Shown here: positions 33,743 through 40,922 of the stretch, one piece after another
Numbering within the stretch: position 1 is the first letter of the stretch
Layout: each line of letters starts with the position of its first letter
Source: an uncultured Muribaculaceae bacterium
GTDB lineage: Bacteria > Bacteroidota > Bacteroidia > Bacteroidales > Muribaculaceae
Length of the DNA stretch: 47,934 nt
NCBI GenBank assembly: GCA_910584055.1
Contig: CAJTZS010000030.1
Coordinates: 1-47,934 of the forward strand
Direction of reading: 5' to 3'
Program-made: the position numbers and the translations under genes
The notes under the pieces: generated by a model
The model's database searches: none
What the model was told of the DNA's origin: nothing
The model's input: only the letters and a program-made list of their open reading frames with translations

Positions 33743-33756
33743 TGTCTTACAATCAC
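33725..33756. terminator. 32-bp perfect palindrome formed by two convergent gene ends
   Basis: GTGATTGTAAGACATT is followed directly by its exact complement, with the centre between 33740 and 33741. Each strand codes for Val-Ile-Val-Arg-His-stop, the end of the C10 protease (plus) and of the SPOR protein (minus). The two TAA codons overlap. RNA from either side would form a hairpin at the stop codon, so it may end transcription in both directions. Confidence 0.85.
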
Positions 33757-34224
33757 TGGGATTCCGTTCAGTCCTATATAAGGATACTGAGGATTCTCTT
33801 CGCGGAAACGCTTAATGAAGGCGCGGGTTTCATCCACGGTGTCGAAGCTCCCGGCGATGATATACCATTTGTCTTCCAATGCACGGGCTGCCCGTGCGTC
33901 AAAGCCTCTCTCTTTCAAGGCAGCCGCGCCGGACCGGGCATTCGTATTCATCTTGAACACCCCTACAGCCACATTCAGCGGCTTCAACGGTGATGCGACA
34001 TCATCAACCCTTATAACTTCATTGACGAAATAAAGCGTGTCGCCGTCAACTACCTGACTTTTGGGAGCATCCTCCGCAAGCAGTCCATCAGCGGCAAGCG
34101 TCTCCGCAACCTTTTCCCTCTTATTCAGGGCGGCATCATATGCCGCCCTGTAATTTTTCTCCGTAGGCTTGCACGAGCTCAACGCAATCGCTGCAATCCC
34201 CGCAATAACAAATACCTTCTTCAT
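33739..34224 (-). CDS. SPOR-domain lipoprotein
   Basis: 161 residues. Lipoprotein signal MKKVFVIAGIAAIALSSC (Cys18), a short helical spacer (YRAAYDAALNKREKVAETLAA), then about 80-161 a SPOR domain: LNVAVGVFKMNTNARSGAAALKERGFDARAARALEDKWYIIAGSFDTVDETRAFIKRFREENPQYPYIGLNGIPVIV. SPOR domains bind glycan strands lacking stem peptides, often at division sites. It overlaps the convergent C10 protease by four bases. A purine-rich AGGAGGAG occurs at 34244-34237, 12 bases before ATG, rather far for a ribosome binding site. Confidence 0.83.
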   Translation of the reverse strand: MKKVFVIAGIAAIALSSCKPTEKNYRAAYDAALNKREKVAETLAADGLLAEDAPKSQVVDGDTLYFVNEVIRVDDVASPLKPLNVAVGVFKMNTNARSGAAALKERGFDARAARALEDKWYIIAGSFDTVDETRAFIKRFREENPQYPYIGLNGIPVIVRH

Positions 34225-34266
34225 CTTTTTATCTTTCTCCTCCTATATTCAATATACCACATCCCT

Positions 34267-34306
34267 ATCCAGCCCCATTCCGCCCCATCGCGCCCTATAT
34301 AGCCCT
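34267..34306. repeat. C-rich decamer array, second copy
   Basis: ATCCAGCCCC, ATTCCGCCCC, ATCGCGCCCT, ATATAGCCCT: four units of 10 nt, much like 4001-4044. It lies between the amylase stop and the SPOR gene start (both minus) and overlaps the amylase stop codon by two bases. Confidence 0.75.
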
Positions 34307-36239
34307 ATCTCACCTCTTCAAGCACCCTCACTTCGCGCGGCGAGAACCGATAGCTGCGCTCTGCGGAAACCGGCACAACAACTTCACCGGTAAGTACATC
34401 GCGATAACGCTTTCCTTCGGGTATTATCTCCAGATATCTTGTCATGTCAACATCGTTTACTTCATCGCGGCCGTTCATCATCACGACAACTGAATCATCA
34501 CCGGCACGGCGCTCATAAAGATAAATCCCGTTTGTAGGCATAAAATGTTTCATCTTACCCTCACCGATCGCCTTGCTGCCGCGACGCCAGTTGCACAACT
34601 TCGAAATGAAGTCGAATGCTTCGTTCTGCAAACCGGACCTTCCTTCGCGAGAGAAGACGGTTGTCCTGTCGCCGGGGAAACCACCCGGCATGTCCTTACG
34701 CACATTGCCGTCTCCACCTTCACGGTTGCCATGCATTAAAAGTTCCGTCCCATAATACAGCTGAGGAATACCCGGAATTGTGAGAAGAACCGTCAACGCC
34801 TGTTTCCATTGGTCGAGAGTCTCAGGTTCGGTAAGTATGAACCGTTCAGTGTCGTGATTGTCAAGGAACCTGAGCACGTTCATCGGATCCGGATAAAGAT
34901 AATCGAGCGCCATATGGTCGTAGATTACATTCAATCCGTTCCAAGGATCGGTCTGAGCCTTAAACGGCGCCATGTCGCGGCTCTTTATCATCAACGGGAA
35001 ATCCATAACCACCGGAAGGTTGGTATCAGGATTCTTGGCGTTGGCCAAAGGAGAGCCCTTCTGCCAATAAGCCTCGCCGCCTGTTTCGCCAAACCAGCAT
35101 TCCCCGACAATATTGAAATCCGGATACTCGGCCTTGACGTCGGAAATCCAGCGTGCCATCTCCCTCTCGTCGGCATAGGGATAAGTGTCCATACGGATAC
35201 CGTCTATCTGAGCCTCCTCGATCCACCATATGGAATTCTGGATAAGATATTTCATCAGATGAGGATTACGTTGGTTAAGATCCGGCATCTCTTCAACGAA
35301 CCATCCATCTTGAGTCAGTTTCCGGTCATAATCCGTGGCATAAGGATCGGTGATTGTAGAAAGCCGATAATTTGTCTGAACATATCCGTCGGGGAAATTA
35401 AACCAATCTGACGAAGGACGGTCTTCAAACCAGGGATGGCCGGAACCACAATGGTTGAAGATCATATCCATCACGGTTTTTATCCCCTTGCCATGCAATT
35501 TTTCAATCAGCGAGGCATATTGCTCATTGCTACCGAAACGCGGATCCACACGGTAATAATCCGTAGTGGCATAGCCGTGATAGCTACCACCTGGCATATC
35601 GTTCTCAAGCACAGGATTCAGCCATACGGCTGTGATTCCCAGAGTATCAAGATAGTCAACATGATTCGATATTCCAAGGAGATCCCCTCCGTGACGGGTG
35701 TTCGGATTCTCGCGGTCAACTTTGACATGATGACGCAACGAGGCAACATCATTGATGCTTTCATCGCCATTGGCGAAACGGTCGGGCATAACCATATAGA
35801 GCACATCGGATGCAGAAAAACCTTGCGCACCTTTCTGCTCGCGGCGTTCACGCAATTCATACTCCCTGACAACCTTTTTCCTCCCCTCTTTCCATTGGAG
35901 TTTCATAACTCCGGGACGTGCATCCGGAGATATGGTAAGATATACATATTGCCAGTTTGGAGAGCCATCCAGACACACCACAGAATCAACCGTGACTCCG
36001 GGGTAGGAAACCGAGAAATCGGCGGGACGTATCCCCTTTCCGTGTATCTGAAGCTGGAGGGATGTATCTTTCATTCCAGTCCACCAGTGTGGAGGCTGAA
36101 TCTCATCCACTGAAAATGACGCAGCCGATGCAGACAACGCTCCCCCTGCCATAAAGCAGAAAAGGCCGCGGCATATACGCCGCGACCTCCTTATAGTTTT
36201 TCCTATATTTCTATTATGCATATATCCATCTGTTTGCAT
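34305..36239 (-). CDS. GH13 alpha-amylase family enzyme (neopullulanase/SusA-like)
   Basis: 644 residues. N-terminal signal region (CRGLFCFMAGGALSASAASF) and an N-terminal beta domain (about 43-130, IQPPHWWTGMKDTSLQLQIHG) as in cyclomaltodextrinases and neopullulanases. The (beta/alpha)8 barrel follows with GH13 motifs DMIFNHCG (258-265), GIRMDTYPY with nucleophile Asp351, VGECWFG with acid/base Glu380, and FLDNHDTERF with Asp463. A C-terminal beta domain closes the protein. It hydrolyses alpha-1,4 (possibly 1,6) glucans, likely in the periplasm. The start at 36239 shares its A with the stop of the preceding Cbp1-like gene (TGATG), which argues for coupled translation; Met7 is an alternative. 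No SusCD or regulator for starch lies nearby. Confidence 0.92.
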   Translation of the reverse strand: MQTDGYMHNRNIGKTIRRSRRICRGLFCFMAGGALSASAASFSVDEIQPPHWWTGMKDTSLQLQIHGKGIRPADFSVSYPGVTVDSVVCLDGSPNWQYVYLTISPDARPGVMKLQWKEGRKKVVREYELRERREQKGAQGFSASDVLYMVMPDRFANGDESINDVASLRHHVKVDRENPNTRHGGDLLGISNHVDYLDTLGITAVWLNPVLENDMPGGSYHGYATTDYYRVDPRFGSNEQYASLIEKLHGKGIKTVMDMIFNHCGSGHPWFEDRPSSDWFNFPDGYVQTNYRLSTITDPYATDYDRKLTQDGWFVEEMPDLNQRNPHLMKYLIQNSIWWIEEAQIDGIRMDTYPYADEREMARWISDVKAEYPDFNIVGECWFGETGGEAYWQKGSPLANAKNPDTNLPVVMDFPLMIKSRDMAPFKAQTDPWNGLNVIYDHMALDYLYPDPMNVLRFLDNHDTERFILTEPETLDQWKQALTVLLTIPGIPQLYYGTELLMHGNREGGDGNVRKDMPGGFPGDRTTVFSREGRSGLQNEAFDFISKLCNWRRGSKAIGEGKMKHFMPTNGIYLYERRAGDDSVVVMMNGRDEVNDVDMTRYLEIIPEGKRYRDVLTGEVVVPVSAERSYRFSPREVRVLEEVR

Positions 36240-37102
36240 CAGTCAATCTGAATTACAAGATGATCCGTCAGACTCCAGAATTTAGAGGGATCTGTAATCT
36301 GAATAGTTTTAGGTCCGTCCTTTTCCCCCGTAATCTGATAGCTGCCGGCCGGCATGTTGCTCCAGATTTTCACCTTCTTTGAATTAGTGGGGATTGCAGT
36401 GAGAGTGCGCTTGTCGGCAGTCACGAAATATGACGCATCGAAATTACCTTTAAGGACTTTGGTCGCACCTAAGAATTTCTTCTCCAAAAGACCTTTTTCC
36501 TTAAGGTTCTTGTTTGTGCCGATAGCGTAATATACACGGTTAGCCTCGTTCTCGGCTGCCACAGCCTGAGCCTGAGCTTCTTCCTTGGCGGCAGTCTCGG
36601 TCTTCACCTGTTCCTGACCTTCCGCAACCTGTGTGTTGAGGGTTTCAATCTGATCTTTAGCGGCAGACAGATCGCTTTCAAGCTGCGCTATTTTCTTATC
36701 CTGGGAAGCGATACGGTCCTTAAGCTGAGTGATGGTTTTCGCCATTACGCTGTTCTCATTGCCGGAGGCCTTTATTTTTTCCTCCATCGACGTGAGAAGA
36801 GCCTTGTTGGCAGCTAAACGGGCCTTGATTGAAGCAAGGTTATGACGGATCTCGGCACGACGGTCACCACCTTCCCCATTACCCATATTGTAGAGGAGCC
36901 CCTCCTGCATATTGATAGAATCGAGCCCCGTGTAAATGTCACCCATAAGGAGCATCAGGGAATCATTGAATGTGGCGGCTTCCTGATATTCAGATGTAAG
37001 ATCCGCAATACGGATTGAATCCTCGTCAATCTTCTTCTGATTGCCTGAGCAAGATGCCAGAAGCAATGCTCCGACACCAAGGAATAAAACACTTTTCTTC
37101 AT
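36239..37102 (-). CDS. Cbp1-like coiled-coil lipoprotein
   Basis: 287 residues. Lipoprotein signal MKKSVLFLGVGALLLASC (Cys18), then a long coiled coil about 22-190, with heptads such as TITQLKDRIASQDKKIAQLESDLSAAKDQIETLNTQVAEGQEQ. A compact C-terminal domain (about 190-287: VYYAIGTNKNLKEKGLLEKK...FWSLTDHLVIQID) follows. The coiled coil plus an ending of the type FWSxxxxLVIQ matches Bacteroidales proteins named after the Bacteroides fragilis collagen-binding adhesin Cbp1. That function is not proven for this branch. It is directly coupled to the amylase gene by TGATG. Confidence 0.75.
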   Translation of the reverse strand: MKKSVLFLGVGALLLASCSGNQKKIDEDSIRIADLTSEYQEAATFNDSLMLLMGDIYTGLDSINMQEGLLYNMGNGEGGDRRAEIRHNLASIKARLAANKALLTSMEEKIKASGNENSVMAKTITQLKDRIASQDKKIAQLESDLSAAKDQIETLNTQVAEGQEQVKTETAAKEEAQAQAVAAENEANRVYYAIGTNKNLKEKGLLEKKFLGATKVLKGNFDASYFVTADKRTLTAIPTNSKKVKIWSNMPAGSYQITGEKDGPKTIQITDPSKFWSLTDHLVIQID

Positions 37103-37162
37103 ATTAGTATAGTTTTTAGTTTATAGTTTTCAATTACGGAGGGAGAACACCATAGCGTGATA

Positions 37163-37834
37163 TTATTTCCCTTCGATGATTATAACAATCTCCCCTTTGG
37201 TTTGGTTCGACGCATAATAATCTGCAAGCGATCCGAGGGTATCCTTGTTTATTGTCTCATGCATCTTCGATATTTCCCTGCAGACCGCACCCTGCCTGTC
37301 AACCCCAAATGCCTCAGCGAGTTGACGCAATGTTCTGCCAAGGCGCAAAGGGGATTCATAAATTATCACAGTTCTCGGATCTTCCGCCAACTCGGCAAGA
37401 CGCGTCTGTCTCCCTTTCTTCACGGGAAGGAAGCCTTCGAAAACAAACCTGTCGCAAGGAAGGCCGGAAGACACAAGGGCGGGCACGAAAGCCGTGGCAC
37501 CGGGCAAGCATTCCACATCAACGCCTATACGGCGGCAGGCCCGCGAAAGCATGAAGCCGGGGTCAGATATTCCCGGGGTGCCGGCATCTGAAATCAACGC
37601 CACGACCGCTCCGCCTTCGATCTGCTCTGCAATGGAATCACATGTCTGATGCTCATTGAATTTATGATGACTGCGCATGGGAGTGGCAATATCGTAATGC
37701 TTCAATAGCTTGCCGGATGTGCGAGTGTCCTCAGCGAGAATATAATCCACCTCCTTGAGCACACGTAGGGCACGGAGCGTAATGTCCTCAAGGTTTCCTA
37801 CAGGAGTGGGCACTATATAAAGCTTGCCGCTCAT
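37163..37834 (-). CDS. rsmI: 16S rRNA (cytidine-1402-2'-O)-methyltransferase
   Basis: 223 residues, a tetrapyrrole-methylase fold enzyme. The N-terminus LYIVPTPVGNLEDITLRAL, the block LAEDTRTSGKLLKHY, the SAM site ALISDAGTPGISDPGF (about 80-95) and LPGATAFVPALVSSGLPCDRFVFEGFLP are characteristic of RsmI. It methylates the 2'-OH of C1402 in 16S rRNA and tunes decoding in the P site. The protein is somewhat shorter than the E. coli enzyme because the C-terminal extension is missing, which is common in Bacteroidetes. It overlaps the upstream gene by four bases (ATGA). Confidence 0.95.
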   Translation of the reverse strand: MSGKLYIVPTPVGNLEDITLRALRVLKEVDYILAEDTRTSGKLLKHYDIATPMRSHHKFNEHQTCDSIAEQIEGGAVVALISDAGTPGISDPGFMLSRACRRIGVDVECLPGATAFVPALVSSGLPCDRFVFEGFLPVKKGRQTRLAELAEDPRTVIIYESPLRLGRTLRQLAEAFGVDRQGAVCREISKMHETINKDTLGSLADYYASNQTKGEIVIIIEGK

Positions 37835-38427
37835 ACCTCGAAATACCCCTTAATGATTTCCATAAAATCCACAACCTCCGGATTTTCAGCATCCCATTCC
37901 AGCTCGCCGATAAAATACTCTTCCGCCTCATCATAGCTGTCCATCGCCGCTATCATGTTCATGGCTGATGAAAACGCAGCATCAGAATTTCCAAACAGTT
38001 CACGTTTGAATCTGAACCTGTCGTTCAGGCAGAAAGCGGGCTTGTCAAGCTTATGTCTCTTCACTTCTTCCGTTTCCGATTTCTTCTCCTCGCGGGATAC
38101 ATGTTCAGGTGTCTGAATTTCGCGAGATACCTGAAGTTCCGGAATATCAAGTTCTTCCACTGTGCGACTTACCGATTTCATTTCAGTCTCTTCGAAAAGC
38201 TCCGAAATTGAGTTTACAGCTGGCGATTCCGACTCTGTTACTTCTGTCACCGGCACATATGCTTCTTCCGCCGCTTCACTATCATCTTCTTCGAGAAGAG
38301 ATTTTATCCTTCCGAGAATCAGAGGCTCAAGTTCAGGTATCTTATCCTCCCGAAGCTGAGCAAGCTCCAGAAGGCCCTCAATCTCATAAATCTTGTCTTT
38401 GAGATCCTTGATATTGTCTATAGTCAC
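37831..38427 (-). CDS. Conserved hypothetical protein upstream of rsmI
   Basis: 198 residues, strongly acidic, no signal peptide and no membrane segment, so cytoplasmic. The N-terminus (about 1-45) is helical (IKDLKDKIYEIEGLLELAQLREDKIPELEPLILGRI). The middle (about 48-125) is a Glu/Ser/Thr-rich, probably disordered linker. The C-terminal block (about 130-198) starts KPAFCLNDRFRFKRELFGNSDAAFSSAMNMIAAMDSYDEAEEYF and looks conserved. I recall similar proteins of unknown function in other Bacteroidales. It is coupled to rsmI by an ATGA overlap. No function is suggested. Confidence 0.75.
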   Translation of the reverse strand: MTIDNIKDLKDKIYEIEGLLELAQLREDKIPELEPLILGRIKSLLEEDDSEAAEEAYVPVTEVTESESPAVNSISELFEETEMKSVSRTVEELDIPELQVSREIQTPEHVSREEKKSETEEVKRHKLDKPAFCLNDRFRFKRELFGNSDAAFSSAMNMIAAMDSYDEAEEYFIGELEWDAENPEVVDFMEIIKGYFEV

Positions 38428-38469
38428 CTTTTATTAATGTTTAATGTGTAATGTTTAATGTCTAATTGT

Positions 38470-38531
38470 GAGGCTTTAGGCTTTAGAGTTATTTGGCGAA
38501 GCCTCTAATGCCTAACGCCTAATGCCTAACG
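38470..38531. repeat. TTTAGGC/GCCTAAN short repeats with hairpin
   Basis: GAGGCTT (38470-38476) can pair with AAGCCTC (38499-38505). GGCTTTA occurs twice on the left side, and GCCTAACGCCTAATGCCTAACGCC (7-nt steps) runs into the 3' end of the PBP4 gene. The same motif appears near 40900 and at 43265-43369. Confidence 0.65.
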
Positions 38532-39734
38532 CCCATCGAGCGATGGGAAGAGGGAGAGCAACGCTTTCTTAAGGGCTTCTCGCGCCGAGGCACGGTTTTT
38601 CAGATCATTCATCATCACAACAATGATATGCGTAGGGGCATAATCATCATCGAGTTTGTAGCCGGCATAACACTGAATACCCTTCATGCTACCGGTTTTT
38701 AGAGCCACGTACCCTTCCAATGGTGTGTCCGCGAGAAAATTTCGCAATGTACCCTCCTGTCCTGCCAAGGGGAAGAAGGAGGCATAATACGGGTTCTCCG
38801 ATCTTTCGGAGAGGATATGGGCCATGAACCGGGCGGTGAGTTTGTTCTGACGTGAAAGTCCCGATCCGTCAATTATATTAACGCCCGACATAGGGGCTTT
38901 GTGCTTTCGCCAATAATCTTTTTCCATCGATGCAGCCTTTTCTGTCGAACCTTTATGCCCTGACGCCACGGCAAAAGACCTCAACAGCGCTTCGGCATAC
39001 TGATTGTCACTGCGCATCATGCATGACCGCATTATCTCATCGAGGGGCACGGAAACATGATCGACGAGAAGTTCCCTGTCCCTTTCCCTTACAGATTCAC
39101 CATCGATTGTAATTCCCCTATGCTCCAATGCCGAGCGCAACCTTTTGTCAAAAACTGCGGCAGGATTGGAAACCGAACGGCTTCCGGAAGCGTTATCCTC
39201 AAAGTTGAGTCCATGGGATCCCGTGCCATAGGCATGTGGGAGATCTCCTGACATCCACGACGGAGGCACCGACGGACCATCCCAGACATCTTCATCCACC
39301 ACAATCCTACCTTTTATGCTGACCACACCACGATCCGCAAGAGCCGAGCCTATCTCTCCGCAAATATCCTTCGCGCCTTCAACATGGCGGGAATTAAGCG
39401 AGGGGTCCCCGCTTCCTTCAACAATAATATTCCCTGCAAGCTCACCGTCACGCACCGGGCCGGTAAGATACACTTTAGTATGGAAACGGGCATCCTCATC
39501 CAGACGTGAAAGCAACGTAGCGGTTGTGACACATTTCATAATCGATGCCGGAATCAGGGGCTTCTCTGCATTCACCTCTGCAAGCGTCCCGCCCGAAGAG
39601 AGGTCTATCACAAGCAATGACGTTTCTTCGGGATTGATTCCCTTGCAACTACTGAAATCCTCTATAATATCCGCCCGCAACGGAAGGCATGCCAGAAGAA
39701 AAAGCAATAATATGTATCGCAGTCCATATTTCAT
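38526..39734 (-). CDS. dacB: D-alanyl-D-alanine carboxypeptidase/endopeptidase (PBP4, S13 family)
   Basis: 402 residues. Signal peptide MKYGLRYILLLFLLACLPLRA. The three active-site motifs of penicillin-binding enzymes are present: SIMK with Ser64 and Lys67, SDN at 242-244, and KTG at 346-348. GDLPHAYGTGSHGLNFEDN and IIDGSGLSRQNKLT are typical S13 segments. The region between SxxK and SDN (about 175 residues) is long, as in PBP4. It trims or cleaves peptidoglycan peptides in the periplasm. The promoter at 39739-39770 sits so close that the message may have no leader. It is divergent from the AI-2E-type permease gene. Confidence 0.92.
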   Translation of the reverse strand: MKYGLRYILLLFLLACLPLRADIIEDFSSCKGINPEETSLLVIDLSSGGTLAEVNAEKPLIPASIMKCVTTATLLSRLDEDARFHTKVYLTGPVRDGELAGNIIVEGSGDPSLNSRHVEGAKDICGEIGSALADRGVVSIKGRIVVDEDVWDGPSVPPSWMSGDLPHAYGTGSHGLNFEDNASGSRSVSNPAAVFDKRLRSALEHRGITIDGESVRERDRELLVDHVSVPLDEIMRSCMMRSDNQYAEALLRSFAVASGHKGSTEKAASMEKDYWRKHKAPMSGVNIIDGSGLSRQNKLTARFMAHILSERSENPYYASFFPLAGQEGTLRNFLADTPLEGYVALKTGSMKGIQCYAGYKLDDDYAPTHIIVVMMNDLKNRASAREALKKALLSLFPSLDGR

Positions 39735-39738
39735 ATTA

Positions 39739-39770
39739 CAAAATTAATTCTTCTTGCTTCCACTTACAAA
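39739..39770 (-). promoter_or_regulatory. Promoter of the PBP4 gene
   Basis: On minus TTTG (39770-39767), exactly 20 nt, then TAATTTTG (39746-39739). The ATG at 39734 follows four bases after the -7 box, so transcription should begin at or next to the start codon. Confidence 0.75.
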
Positions 39771-39779
39771 TCTTTTTAG

Positions 39780-39787
39780 TAATTTTG
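39780..39787 (+). promoter_or_regulatory. -7 box of the AI-2E-type permease gene
   Basis: TAATTTTG, 20 bases before the ATG at 39808. A TTG at 39754-39756 is the nearest -33 candidate (23-nt spacer). The -33 region of the divergent PBP4 promoter lies about 10 bp away, so the two may compete. Confidence 0.5.
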
Positions 39788-39807
39788 GCATATGAATATC
39801 CCGAACT

Positions 39808-40911
39808 ATGAATAACTACGAACGCCGGCCATACACCTTCGACAGAGTGGTGCGCATACTTTTCTCAGTGTGCGCGCTATTGGCGACTCTGTATCTATTA
39901 ACCATCCTGAAAGGTGTGCTCCTCCCATTCCTTGTGGCATGCCTTATCGCCTATATGCTCGAACCGGTTGTGAAATGGAACCAGAAATGGATGCACACCG
40001 ACAACCGTTTCCTGCCTGTAATGACAACGCTGATAGAGACCTGCATCGTGATTGGCGGTTTCTGCGCCATATTCTTTCCATATCTGATTTCTGAGTGCGC
40101 TCATATGACGGAAATGGTGAAGACTTACGCAACCAAACAGATGGATATCCCTTTCATTTCTGAAAGCATACACCGTTTCATCCGCGACAACATTGATTTC
40201 AACCAGCTGTCGAAACTGCTTTCGCAGGAACAATGGGAAAAGATTATAAAGACAAGCGTATCGTCATCCTGGAGTTTCCTCAGTTCCAGCCTCGCTTTCC
40301 TCTTCGGAGTGATCAGCTGGCTTGTGGTGATTCTCTATGTGATCTTCATCATGCTTGATTATGAGAAACTGACTTTAAGTTTCCGACAGCTTGTGCCTCA
40401 CAGCCATCGCCGCCGTGTGTTCCGCATATTCGATGACATCAAGAATGCGATGAACAGGTATTTCCGTGGTCAATTCCTGATTGCATTCATAGTGGGAATA
40501 CTATTTTCCATAGGCTTTGTGATTATAGGGCTTCCGATGGGAGTGGTCTTGGGAATGTTCATAGGCATTCTAAACATGGTGCCGTACCTGCAGCTGATTT
40601 CCCTTCCCGTCACAGCGTTGCTTTGCCTCGTATGGACTGTAAGCACGGGAGGAGACTTCTGGTTGATATTCTGGGAATCGATGGCAGTATACGTAATCGT
40701 GCAATGCATCCAGGACCTGTTCCTTACGCCAAAGATAATGGGGAAGGCAATGGGGCTCAACCCTGCGATAATCCTCCTCTCCCTCTCAATCTGGGGTAGC
40801 CTACTCGGATTTATGGGACTCATCATCGCGCTCCCCCTCACCACCCTTGTGCTCTCATACTATAACCTCTACGTGATCCAACGCATCCAGCACAAACAAA
40901 CTAAAGCCTAA
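39808..40911 (+). CDS. AI-2E family transporter (PerM/TqsA type)
   Basis: 367 residues, about seven or eight membrane segments: one near 20-45 (LFSVCALLATLYLLTILKGVLLPFLVACLIAYML), one near 70-95, one near 150-190 and a cluster from about 220 to 350. The family signature region LPMGVVLGMFIGILNMVPYLQLISLPVTALL (about 240-275) and LTPKIMGKAMGLNPAIILLSLSIWGSLLGFMGLIIALPLTTL (about 305-350) are clear. It is an inner-membrane permease of the AI-2 exporter superfamily; members export AI-2 or act as antiporters, and the substrate here is unknown. It lies 11 bp before the CPA2 antiporter gene, probably in one transcript. Confidence 0.9.
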   Translation: MNNYERRPYTFDRVVRILFSVCALLATLYLLTILKGVLLPFLVACLIAYMLEPVVKWNQKWMHTDNRFLPVMTTLIETCIVIGGFCAIFFPYLISECAHMTEMVKTYATKQMDIPFISESIHRFIRDNIDFNQLSKLLSQEQWEKIIKTSVSSSWSFLSSSLAFLFGVISWLVVILYVIFIMLDYEKLTLSFRQLVPHSHRRRVFRIFDDIKNAMNRYFRGQFLIAFIVGILFSIGFVIIGLPMGVVLGMFIGILNMVPYLQLISLPVTALLCLVWTVSTGGDFWLIFWESMAVYVIVQCIQDLFLTPKIMGKAMGLNPAIILLSLSIWGSLLGFMGLIIALPLTTLVLSYYNLYVIQRIQHKQTKA

Positions 40912-40922
40912 AGCCTACAAAT

